A stretch of DNA of 10,686 nucleotides from Thermoplasmatota archaeon (GCA_030615845.1 JAUWYM010000009.1:1-10686), one strand, 5' to 3'. Shown: positions 1-5,692, counted from the stretch's first letter. The notes: generated by a model from the sequence alone, not told the origin. Translations and numbers: made by a program.

Positions 1-246
1 ACCTGCTCTGCAGCGATATTTAACAGCAGAAAGAGACTGTGCGCCTAAGGGATTAGAAAGAGCCTCAATGACTTCTGCTTCGGTAATCTGTTCACATCTA
101 CAGACAATTCTACCCCATCGTTCGTCGCTTTTAATTAAATCTGTTTGCTCTTGTACAGACATTTCAGAGAATCTTCTTCTTTTTCCTTTTTTTGATTTGA
201 AATTATTTTTTTTCTTTAACCAATCCAAGCGAGAAATCCCCAACTT
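1..246 (-). pseudogene. Detached C-terminal [2Fe-2S] (BFD-like) part of an FAD-dependent dehydrogenase, running off the left edge
   Basis: The minus strand is open from just after a TAA at 247-249 down to base 1 (82 codons). It encodes a Lys/Arg-rich linker followed by RWGRIVCRCEQITEAEVIEA and then a segment ending VKYRCRAG. This matches the BFD-like [2Fe-2S] domain found at the C-terminus of GlpA/COG0579 dehydrogenases. The first CxC cluster pair is encoded at 94-102; the second pair would lie beyond the edge. In the family this domain follows the FAD domain in one chain, and here that FAD domain is the next gene upstream on the same strand (332-1453). The two parts are separated by a hairpin insert. 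Removing about 124 bases (231-354) restores one frame, so I read this as the severed end of that gene. Separate translation from ATG at 160-162 is possible, but there is no clear ribosome binding site. Confidence 0.78.
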
Positions 247-354
247 TTAAGTTGTGGGATGAATCGCATGGAGATTAAACTTAAAACGCCTAAAGGCGTT
301 TTCTTCCCCTCGAGGGGAAAGCCACGCAATTTTATTGCGTGGAAGGGGTGACAT
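231..354 (+). mobile_element. Hairpin-rich insert resembling a non-autonomous IS200/IS605 (PATE/MITE-like) element
   Basis: Four hairpins follow one another: CAACTT/AAGTTG at 241-254 inside a CCC/GGG clamp; AAAACGCC/GGCGTTTT at 283-302; the perfect palindrome TTCCCCTCGAGGGGAA at 304-319; and CCACGCAAT/ATTGCGTGG at 322-342. The right side ends GGAAGGGGTGACAT, like the subterminal hairpin plus GTGACAT seen at IS200/IS605-family right ends. No transposase is encoded. The insert lies between two in-frame parts of one dehydrogenase gene, which independently supports insertion. The boundaries are estimated: deleting 231-354 rejoins the gene in frame, but ends shifted together by a few bases would do the same. 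IS200/IS605 elements make no target duplication, and none is seen. It could also be a relic of a TnpB element's right end that encodes a guide-RNA scaffold. Confidence 0.65.
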
Positions 355-1453
355 CTATATGTTTAGAAATCATTTTTGTAACTTCTTTTGCGATCGCTGG
401 AGCTGCCGTGAGACCAGGAGATTCTATACCTACTACATTAATCAAACCAGATGTATTCTTGCTTTCTTCTATCCGATAATCAGCCCATCCACCAGACTCA
501 GCAGAAGCAAGTTTACAGCGAATCCCAGAATAAGCACTTATTACTGCTTTTTCCGGTAAAGCAGGAATTAGTTCTTTCGTCTCCTTAAGTAACATGTTCA
601 TCATCTCCCTTGTTGTTCTCTTATCCTTGGGATCATCGATAAACTCTGCACTAGGTCCAAGAAGAATATTTCCCTCGAATGTTGGCGTAATATGAACACC
701 GAGCACACCTAATTCTTTCACTGGTACTGGATAGATCATAGCGTTCACCAACGAACTGTAGTTTTTATCTAAAACTAGATACTCGCCTCTACATGGATAC
801 ACCTGAAAATCTGGTTCTTCCACCATAGAAACTATCTCCCTGCAATTCAGGCCAGCCGCGTTTACAACAATTTGTGCTTGAAAGTCACCTTTGTTTGTTT
901 GTATTTTAAAATTATCCCTTTGTTTCTTCAGTCCTGTGACTTGAGTTTCAAGTAAAAATTTGACATTATTTTCTGCAGCATTTTCTGCAAGAGCAATAGT
1001 GAATTCATAAGGTAGTATAATCCCTGCTGTTGGAACCCATAATGCTTTATAACATGAAATATTGGGTTCTTTTTCTTCAACTTCTGATCCATCTTTTATC
1101 TTTAGACCTAGGACTTTGTTTGCGTTGCCTATTTTTTGAAGACGTTCAAGTTCTTTTACATCCTGCTGGTTTTTTGTTACTACCCATTTTCCAACCCACT
1201 TTAGTTGAAATCCTAGCGTATCAGCAAGAGTTTGAAACATTGAATTGCCTTCAACGCAAAAACGAGCTTTTAAAGAACCTGTTGCAGAATTGATACCACT
1301 ATGAACAACACCACTATTTGCTTTGCTTGCACCTGATGCTACATCACTGCTCATTTCAAAAACAACAACATCAATCTTATATTTTGACAACTCCCAGGCA
1401 ATTGCAGAGCCTATCACGCCTCCTCCAACTATTGCAACCTGGAAGTTTTTCAT
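332..1453 (-). CDS. FAD-dependent 2-hydroxyacid / glycerol-3-phosphate dehydrogenase-like protein (COG0579), truncated by insertion
   Basis: This is a DAO-superfamily flavoprotein that probably oxidises a 2-hydroxyacid or glycerol-3-phosphate and passes electrons on through a fused [2Fe-2S] domain. The 373-residue product starts with a Rossmann FAD motif (VAIVGGGVIGSAIAWEL, residues 6-22). It has the family segment ANSGVVHSGI then GSLKARFCVEGN (about 45-70), the LGVHITPTFEGNILLGPSAEF motif of L-2-hydroxyglutarate/GlpA-type enzymes, and a C-terminal FAD-contact segment GIESPGLTAAPAIAKEV. Relatives continue about 100 residues into a BFD-like [2Fe-2S] domain. Here the last codons (DVTPSTQ) are read from a hairpin insert and the stop lies in a hairpin loop at 332-334, while the missing domain is encoded at 1-246. 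The FAD domain may still fold, but electron transfer is probably impaired. The ATG at 1453 fits a leaderless transcript from the TATA box at 1478-1485. The exact substrate cannot be assigned. Confidence 0.85.
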   Translation of the reverse strand: MKNFQVAIVGGGVIGSAIAWELSKYKIDVVVFEMSSDVASGASKANSGVVHSGINSATGSLKARFCVEGNSMFQTLADTLGFQLKWVGKWVVTKNQQDVKELERLQKIGNANKVLGLKIKDGSEVEEKEPNISCYKALWVPTAGIILPYEFTIALAENAAENNVKFLLETQVTGLKKQRDNFKIQTNKGDFQAQIVVNAAGLNCREIVSMVEEPDFQVYPCRGEYLVLDKNYSSLVNAMIYPVPVKELGVLGVHITPTFEGNILLGPSAEFIDDPKDKRTTREMMNMLLKETKELIPALPEKAVISAYSGIRCKLASAESGGWADYRIEESKNTSGLINVVGIESPGLTAAPAIAKEVTKMISKHIDVTPSTQ

Positions 1454-1477
1454 CGAAGAGGAAATAAAAACTTGCCG

Positions 1478-1485
1478 TATAAATA
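1478..1485. promoter_or_regulatory. Shared TATA box between divergent dehydrogenase and larA genes
   Basis: TATAAATA on the plus strand reads TATTTATA on the minus strand, so one site could serve both directions. It lies about 25 bases upstream of the minus-strand ATG at 1453, implying an almost leaderless transcript. On the plus strand it predicts a start near 1505 and a leader of about 38 bases to the larA ATG at 1543. A second AT-rich option, TATACTAT, lies at 1491-1498. Confidence 0.5.
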
Positions 1486-1532
1486 TTAGGTATACTATCG
1501 TTCTTCGCTAGATTTTTAAGCAGTCATTTTAT

Positions 1533-1540
1533 AAGGAGGA
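1533..1540 (+). promoter_or_regulatory. Strong Shine-Dalgarno site of larA
   Basis: AAGGAGGA ends two bases before the ATG at 1543. It is the strongest anti-16S match in the window and fixes the larA start, in contrast to the divergent gene, which has no ribosome binding site. Confidence 0.75.
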
Positions 1541-1542
1541 CT

Positions 1543-2796
1543 ATGCAAGTCGACATACCATATGGAATAGAAAAAATCAAGATACACATCCATCATTCTT
1601 GTGAAATACTAGTTCCAAACAAAGTCACAATTAAAAATCAAAACAAAATCATTGGAGACGCGTTAAAAAACCCGATTGGAAAGGAATCTTTCGAGCAATT
1701 TGCAAAAAAAGCAGAAAAATTACTTGTTATTGTTAATGATGCGACACGACCGACTCCCACTTCAAAGATACTCGACTACCTTTATTCTGTTCTTTCAAAT
1801 CATCCAAAGGTTATCTTTCTTGTAGCAACAGGGGTCCACAGAGCACCAACTGAAGAAGAATACAGGTTTATATTTGGAAAATCCTATGATGCTTTCAAAG
1901 AACAAATCTCTGCTCATGATGCTCGAAATGAAAAAGATATGACGTATCTAGGCACATCAAAGAATGGAACTGAAATGTACATAAATAAGATGGTTCCTGA
2001 AACGGGAAACGTTGTCGTTATCGGTAGTGTCGAACCGCATTACTTTGCAGGTTATACTGGTGGTCGGAAATCATTTCTTCCCGGTGTTGCCTCATATAGA
2101 ACAATTGAAATGAACCATAAGCTGGCTTTAAGTGATGACGCACGATCTCTTGCTCTTGAAGGAAATCCTGTTCATGAAGATATGGTTGATGCGATGGATG
2201 TTTTAAAGGATATCAATGTTTTTTCAATACAGACCGTGCTTACAGGAGATCATAAAATCTATGCAGTAACTGCTGGAGATCTGCTTCAATCGTTTGATGC
2301 AGCTATTGTCTATGCAAATGAGGTGTTTTGCGTTCCGTTAAAAAAGAAGGGGAACATTGTACTCACTGTAGCACCGTACCCTATGGATATTGATTTATAT
2401 CAATCTCAAAAAGCACTTGATAACGGAAAACTTGCATTGGAAGATGACGGCATTATTATTCTTGTCTCGAAATGTCGTGATGGTGTTGGCGAAGACGCCT
2501 TTTTAGATCTCTTAAGCAAAGCAGAAACACCTAAGGAAATTCTTGATATACTTGGTGATGAATACAAACTTGGATATCATAAAGCAGCAAAAATGGCACA
2601 GATTGGAATTCGTTCTCAGATGTGGGCAGTGACAGATCTTGATGATGAAATCATTAAAAAAGCCTTGATGAAACCCTATTCTTCTATTCAATCAGCTCTT
2701 GATGATGCCGTAGAAACAATCAAGACGGACGGTAGACAACCAAGAATTATTGTGATGCCTTCAGGGAGTCTTACTATCCCCTCTATTGAAAAATAA
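1543..2796 (+). CDS. larA: LarA-family nickel-pincer-nucleotide racemase/epimerase (2-hydroxyacid)
   Basis: LarA enzymes racemise or epimerise 2-hydroxyacids (lactate, malate, other short or sugar acids) by hydride transfer to a nickel-pincer nucleotide covalently bound to a lysine. The 417 residues match the usual family length. Conserved stretches are NDATRPTP (65-72), ATGVHRAP (95-102), EPHYFAGYTGGRKSFLPG (164-181), NHKLAL (191-196) and DLYQSQKAL (284-292). By spacing against Lactobacillus plantarum LarA, Asp66/Arg69 match Asp72/Arg75, His99 matches His108, His166, Lys176 and His192 match His174, Lys184 and His200, and Tyr286/Gln287/Lys290 match Tyr294/Gln295/Lys298. The cofactor lysine and both catalytic histidines are therefore present. 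Cofactor synthesis needs LarB, LarC and LarE, none of which is in this window. The divergent dehydrogenase next door suggests a shared 2-hydroxyacid substrate. LarA homologues differ in substrate, so lactate itself is unproven. Confidence 0.92.
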   Translation: MQVDIPYGIEKIKIHIHHSCEILVPNKVTIKNQNKIIGDALKNPIGKESFEQFAKKAEKLLVIVNDATRPTPTSKILDYLYSVLSNHPKVIFLVATGVHRAPTEEEYRFIFGKSYDAFKEQISAHDARNEKDMTYLGTSKNGTEMYINKMVPETGNVVVIGSVEPHYFAGYTGGRKSFLPGVASYRTIEMNHKLALSDDARSLALEGNPVHEDMVDAMDVLKDINVFSIQTVLTGDHKIYAVTAGDLLQSFDAAIVYANEVFCVPLKKKGNIVLTVAPYPMDIDLYQSQKALDNGKLALEDDGIIILVSKCRDGVGEDAFLDLLSKAETPKEILDILGDEYKLGYHKAAKMAQIGIRSQMWAVTDLDDEIIKKALMKPYSSIQSALDDAVETIKTDGRQPRIIVMPSGSLTIPSIEK

Positions 2797-2899
2797 TGAT
2801 TTTATAATGCAAAGGCATCTTGTAACTTCCAGTAACTATTAAAATGAGAAAATGCATTCATCAAAATCCAGTATTTTTTTGTAAAATGGAGGCATACAG
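2797..2899 (+). promoter_or_regulatory. glnA upstream region with ribosome binding site
   Basis: A GGAGG at 2888-2892 lies seven bases before the glnA ATG at 2900 and sets the start. Two AT-rich stretches could be TATA boxes: TTTATAATG at about 2800-2808 and CTATTAAAATG at 2836-2846; the second would give a leader of roughly 30-35 bases. I see no convincing regulator dyad of the kind known for nitrogen repressors, and no strong terminator for larA. Confidence 0.4.
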
Positions 2900-4237
2900 A
2901 TGGATCTTCAGATAGAAACAAAAGATGATGTGTTAGATATTGCACAAGAGAAAAATGTAGTATTTATTCGACTACAGTTTGTTGACATTCTTGGTACACC
3001 AAAAAATATAGTTATTCCCACAAACAGATTAGAAGAGGCTTTTGATGACGGGATACCTTTTGATGCATCATCAATTGCAGGATATGCAACCATCGAAGAA
3101 TCAGATAAAATCGCAAGACCAGACCCAAAAAGTTTTGTCGTCCTTCCTGAAAGTATCGAAAAAAGAATAACTGCAAAGCTCAACTGTGATATTTATGAGC
3201 CAAGCGGGAAACGATTTCTTGGAGATACAAAATTTATTTTAGAGAAAATCGTAAACAAAGCAAAAGAATTAGGTTACATCTACAATACTGGACCAGAATG
3301 TGAATTCTTCTTATTCAAAAAAAAGGGCGAGGATTCATCATTGATCCCCAATGATTATGCTGGATATTTTGACCTATCACATCGAGATCTTGCTGAAGGA
3401 GTGAGAGCAGATATCTCCCTTGCCTTGGAGGAAGTAGGAATACATATGTATACTACTCATCATGAGGCGGCAGCAGGACAACATGAGATTAATTTTTATT
3501 ATGCAGATGCGATTACAACTGCAGATAGAGTTATTTCATTAAAATATGTCACAAAAGTAATTGCCACAAAACATGAGTTGCATGCATCATTTATGCCTAA
3601 GCCTTTGTACGGTGTTGCTGGTTCTGGGATGCATACCCATCAGTCACTTTTTACAAAAAAAGGTGAGAATGCTTTTTATGATCCAGACGATAAAAATCAA
3701 TTAAGTAGTGTCGCCCACTTTTTTATTGCAGGATTACTCAAATACGTAAAAGAGATAAGTGCAATACTTACTCCCACAGTGAATTCATACAAAAGGCTTG
3801 TACCAGGATATGAGGCACCCACCTATATCTCATGGGCAAATCGAAACAGAAGCGCTCTTATCCGTATTCCTTCAAAAAGAGGAAAAGGCACTCGTTGTGA
3901 ACTACGAAACCCCGACCTCTCAGGGAATCCCTATCTGCAGTTTGCCGTTATGCTTGCTGCAGGACTCAAAGGAATTGAAGAGAAACTGGAACCACCCGTA
4001 CCTGTTGAAAAAAATATCTACTCTCTCTCAGAACAGGAGCGAGAAAAACACGATATTAAACATCTACCAGAAAGTCTTGGACATGCACTCTCTTTTATGG
4101 AAGAAAGCACGTTATTACGAGAAACACTTGACGAGCATATCTTCAACAACTTTTTACATGTGAAACATAAGGAATGGGAGGGCTATCGAAAGCAGGTTAC
4201 AAAATGGGAGATCGATAACTATCTGCCAATCCTATGA
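2900..4237 (+). CDS. glnA: Glutamine synthetase, type I, short (alpha-like) form
   Basis: This enzyme makes glutamine from glutamate, ammonia and ATP in the cytosol as a dodecamer, and is the main ammonium-assimilation step. The 445 residues fit GSI-alpha. An N-terminal beta-grasp domain (about 15-100) precedes the catalytic domain. Likely metal ligands are Glu133 and Glu135 in PECEFF, Glu189 and Glu196 in HHEAAAGQHE, His245 in GSGMHTHQS and Glu334 in CELRNPD. The glutamate/ATP-binding stretch NSYKRLVPGYEAP (295-307) holds Arg299 and the flap glutamate Glu305. The C-terminal segment KNIYSLSEQER lacks the tyrosine loop adenylylated in GSI-beta, so covalent control is unlikely. The position of the Bacillus subtilis feedback residue Arg62 (in GFVRIEESD) appears as Thr64 here (GYATIEESD), so glutamine feedback may differ. 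No GlnK/PII or ammonium-transporter gene is adjacent. Confidence 0.95.
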   Translation: MDLQIETKDDVLDIAQEKNVVFIRLQFVDILGTPKNIVIPTNRLEEAFDDGIPFDASSIAGYATIEESDKIARPDPKSFVVLPESIEKRITAKLNCDIYEPSGKRFLGDTKFILEKIVNKAKELGYIYNTGPECEFFLFKKKGEDSSLIPNDYAGYFDLSHRDLAEGVRADISLALEEVGIHMYTTHHEAAAGQHEINFYYADAITTADRVISLKYVTKVIATKHELHASFMPKPLYGVAGSGMHTHQSLFTKKGENAFYDPDDKNQLSSVAHFFIAGLLKYVKEISAILTPTVNSYKRLVPGYEAPTYISWANRNRSALIRIPSKRGKGTRCELRNPDLSGNPYLQFAVMLAAGLKGIEEKLEPPVPVEKNIYSLSEQEREKHDIKHLPESLGHALSFMEESTLLRETLDEHIFNNFLHVKHKEWEGYRKQVTKWEIDNYLPIL

Positions 4238-4294
4238 ATTTAAGTATTCTGTTGTACTAGTTTACTTGTTTGCCTTTTCATAGTTAAATAAATC

Positions 4295-4302
4295 TTATAA
4301 AT
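4295..4302 (+). promoter_or_regulatory. TATA box of the winged-helix/small-protein operon
   Basis: TTATAAAT, preceded by an A/T-rich stretch, lies about 35-40 bases upstream of ATG 4336. It predicts transcription from about 4322-4326, so the leader is only about 10-14 bases. That start would fall on or just after the GTG at 4321, which argues for ATG 4336 as the true start, with GAGG at 4323-4326 as its ribosome binding site. Confidence 0.55.
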
Positions 4303-4335
4303 TGGTTATGCTATTCAGCTGTGAGGAATACGAGT

Positions 4336-4785
4336 ATGACATTTGAAATGCAGGTAGTAAGTAATACTCCATTAATAGGTGATGAAGATTTAGATAGTGC
4401 CGCTAAAAAGTTTTTTGAACAAATCGGTTATCTCTCAAAAGGATCAGACCCTGCGATACCGTATAAGATTTTTGCAGATTTTTTCTTAAAGCACCCTACA
4501 AAAGCATGGATTGTCGATGAGATTGCAGCCGAACTTAAGACGTCAAGACCTACGGTGTATCGACATCTTAATAAGTTAAAAGGTTTTGATATCCTTGAAG
4601 AAGTTCAGATTTTTGATGACATAACAAAGCAAAATAAGAAAGCCTATCGTATGAGATATGGCAGCTTTCAAAAAGCCTGGAATTTTGTTGAGGCTCACAT
4701 TAAAGTAGCAGTAGAAAATTACGGTAAAACCGTCGAACATCTGCAGAAACTATTGGAAAAAGAAAGGAAGGGCGTACATGAGTAA
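4336..4785 (+). CDS. Winged helix-turn-helix DNA-binding protein, likely transcriptional regulator
   Basis: The 149-residue protein (154 if GTG 4321 is used) has an acidic N-terminus. A winged helix-turn-helix follows at about 45-110: KHPTKAWIVDEIAAELKTS leads to a recognition helix SRPTVYRHLNKLKG (70-83), then a basic wing (DILEEVQIFDD to KKAYRMRYG). The last 38 residues form a charged amphipathic helix (FVEAHIKVAVENYGKTVEHL) that could mediate dimerisation. The arrangement recalls ArsR/TrmB-like archaeal regulators, but there are no metal-binding cysteines and I cannot name a family. The stop codon overlaps the next gene by 8 bases, so the two are almost certainly co-transcribed and probably act together. 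Targets are unknown; the tandem dyads just past the operon (5090-5152) are candidate sites. Confidence 0.8.
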   Translation: MTFEMQVVSNTPLIGDEDLDSAAKKFFEQIGYLSKGSDPAIPYKIFADFFLKHPTKAWIVDEIAAELKTSRPTVYRHLNKLKGFDILEEVQIFDDITKQNKKAYRMRYGSFQKAWNFVEAHIKVAVENYGKTVEHLQKLLEKERKGVHE

Positions 4786-5062
4786 AAAAGAAGAATTGAA
4801 ACTAACAGAAGGATCTCGATATAAAGTAATTTCTATTGGTGGAAGAGATCTCGCTCTTGAAACCGAAGGCATTTTTAAAGGATTTGCTTCTATTGGTATC
4901 GATGAAGGTGGACTTCAAATTGAACTTGGAGAATGTCATGGAGAGATGCAGGGAAAAATACGCATTGTTCCCTTACATGCAATACTTGCCATTGATATCT
5001 TAGATGCTAAAACGGATGATAAAAAAGAAGATTCAAAAGATACTAATCATTACTATGGATAA
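4778..5062 (+). CDS. Small conserved-looking protein, predicted beta-barrel with charged tail; function unknown
   Basis: I do not recognise a named family. The 94 residues alternate short beta-type stretches: YKVISIGG, LALETEGIFKGFASIG, GLQIELGE and GKIRIVPLHAILAIDIL. This pattern suggests a small SH3- or Sm-like barrel. A disordered, charged tail (KTDDKKEDSKD) follows and ends in NHYYG. There is no signal peptide, membrane segment or metal cluster. Its ATG at 4778 overlaps the end of the upstream regulator gene by 8 bases, and the purine-rich GGAAGGGCG before it can serve as a ribosome binding site. Translational coupling suggests a partner or co-effector of the winged-helix protein, possibly binding RNA or DNA; that role is inference from position only. 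Confidence 0.75.
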   Translation: MSKKEELKLTEGSRYKVISIGGRDLALETEGIFKGFASIGIDEGGLQIELGECHGEMQGKIRIVPLHAILAIDILDAKTDDKKEDSKDTNHYYG

Positions 5063-5074
5063 AAGATAGGGGAT

Positions 5075-5137
5075 ATGAAGAGAGCATCTGGTGGATACCA
5101 AATACCTCCGATGCTCTCTAATCAGTGCAAAAGGTAG
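5075..5137 (+). CDS. Possible 20-codon small ORF overlapping the tandem hairpins
   Basis: ATG at 5075, preceded by GATAGGGGAT (a plausible ribosome binding site), opens a 20-residue frame, MKRASGGYQIPPMLSNQCKR, ending in TAG at 5135-5137. It starts 13 bases after the stop of the small-protein gene, so it could be the third cistron of that operon. Hairpin 1 lies wholly inside it and its stop codon falls in hairpin 2, an arrangement reminiscent of leader peptides. It contains no run of one amino acid that would signal attenuation. Chance occurrence is quite possible at this length. Confidence 0.25.
   Translation: MKRASGGYQIPPMLSNQCKR
5079..5119 (+). repeat. Hairpin 1 of the tandem pair
   Basis: AGAGAGCATC (5079-5088) and GATGCTCTCT (5110-5119) form a perfect 10-bp stem around a 21-base loop. 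The loop contains GGTGGATACCAAATACCTCC (5090-5109), which recurs with two changes in hairpin 2. TGGT/ACCA inside the loop can form a further short stem. No T-run follows, so it is not a standard terminator. Confidence 0.75.
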
Positions 5138-5155
5138 ATACCAAATATCTCCTTT
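5130..5155 (+). repeat. Hairpin 2 of the tandem pair
   Basis: AAAGG/CCTTT (5130-5134/5151-5155) and AGATA/TATCT (5136-5140/5146-5150) stack into about 10 bp with one bulged T and a CCAAA loop. Its core GGTAGATACCAAATATCTCC (5133-5152) matches 18 of 20 bases of the core in hairpin 1, at an offset of 43 bases. The outer stems of the two hairpins differ in sequence. Confidence 0.75.
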
Positions 5156-5247
5156 CCACCACATATCATGTTACTCTTTGTCATTGATAGTATTTAAATG
5201 TACGGTGGAAAAAAGTCAAAATGAAAAATAGACTGATATGCAAAATA

Positions 5248-5315
5248 TTTATAAGCTACATATAAGTTTTAATTTTGTAACATATTCAAAGACAATCTAA
5301 AGATTTGATGGGGAG
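5248..5315 (+). promoter_or_regulatory. alba promoter and ribosome binding site
   Basis: Two TATA-like boxes, TTTATAAG at 5248-5255 and ATATAAGT at 5260-5267, precede the alba start and predict a leader of roughly 30-50 bases. GGGGAG at 5310-5315 is a good ribosome binding site six bases before ATG 5322. Both hairpins lie upstream of these boxes, so they should not be in the alba mRNA unless there is read-through. Confidence 0.5.
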
Positions 5316-5321
5316 AAAATT

Positions 5322-5636
5322 ATGACAGATGAAGAAAAAGAGGGAAGAGCAGACACCAACATAGTCTATGTTGGAAACAAACCTCCGATGAATTATGTAA
5401 CCGCAGTCATGGCACTTCTTAACTCTGATGAGTTTGATGAGGTGACGTTAAAGGCTAGAGGCAATGCAATAAGCAGAGCAGTAGATGCTGCAGAAATAAC
5501 AAGAAATCGTTTTGTAACAAATGCTGAGATAAAAAGTATAAAGATTGGAACGGAATCTCTTGATAGAGAGGATGGGAGAACATCAAACGTTTCTTCAATT
5601 GAAATATGTCTTACAGTGAAAAAAAGTAACAAATAG
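5322..5636 (+). CDS. alba: Alba family DNA/RNA-binding chromatin protein
   Basis: Alba is a small, abundant dimeric protein that coats archaeal DNA and also binds RNA. The 104 residues match the family end to end: [20 protein letters not shown] (13-32), the signature [22 protein letters not shown] (43-64), and [20 protein letters not shown] before the last strand IEICLTV. The lysine pair of Sulfolobus Alba (Lys16-Lys17 in GKKPVM) appears here as Asn19-Lys20 (GNKPPM), so the residue whose acetylation lowers DNA affinity in Sulfolobus is absent. Phe64, matching the dimer-dimer contact Phe60, is kept. An acidic leader ([11 protein letters not shown]) precedes the core. The gene is monocistronic, with its own promoter and a hairpin at its stop codon. 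Confidence 0.95.
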   Translation: MTDEEKEGRADTNIVYVGNKPPMNYVTAVMALLNSDEFDEVTLKARGNAISRAVDAAEITRNRFVTNAEIKSIKIGTESLDREDGRTSNVSSIEICLTVKKSNK

Positions 5637-5692
5637 AAGAAACAGGTCTCTTCTATCAACTGCAGAGGACAGGTCATCTACTCTCTTTTTTG
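5633..5692 (+). terminator. Hairpin over the alba stop codon followed by T-rich DNA
   Basis: ATAGAAGA (5633-5640) and TCTTCTAT (5649-5656) form a perfect 8-bp stem with loop AACAGGTC; the TAG stop (5634-5636) lies in the 5' arm. CTCTTTTTTG follows at about 5681-5690, and a second T-run is at 5710-5716. T-runs alone terminate archaeal transcription, so the T-rich stretch is the more likely terminator and the hairpin may protect the 3' end. Confidence 0.5.

Larger units (their letters stand above)
5063..5321 (+). other. Structured 259-base intergenic region between the regulator operon and alba
   Basis: The first 100 bases hold two strong hairpins (listed separately) and a 20-codon ORF. Beyond them, TTTCCACC at 5153-5160 is perfectly complementary to GGTGGAAA at 5204-5211, so the region between could fold into a larger domain. 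ATTTAAAT near 5192 could be a second promoter. The alba promoter occupies about 5248-5315. I see no tRNA, no C/D-box pair and no recognisable RNase P or SRP RNA core. Confidence 0.5.

Noticed and set aside
68..250. Plus-strand 60-codon open frame at the left edge
   Set aside because: The opposite strand encodes a recognisable [2Fe-2S] domain here; the plus frame is Ser/Phe-rich and reads into the hairpin insert.
3798..4163. Plus-strand 121-codon open frame inside glnA
   Set aside because: It overlaps conserved glutamine synthetase motifs in another frame and has no family features of its own.
5204..5220. GGTGGAAAAAAGTC resembling the conserved RNase P RNA stretch GAGGAAAGTC
   Set aside because: The A-run is too long and the other RNase P signature segments are missing nearby.
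5063..5321. C/D-box or tRNA gene in the alba upstream region
   Set aside because: CTGA occurs near 5232, but no RTGATGA box is correctly placed, and no cloverleaf with a TTCRA loop was found.
5104..5390. ACCTCCGATG occurs both in hairpin 1 (5104-5113) and in the alba coding region (5381-5390)
   Set aside because: Both are on the same strand, so they cannot pair, and a 10-base match within 300 bases can arise by chance.
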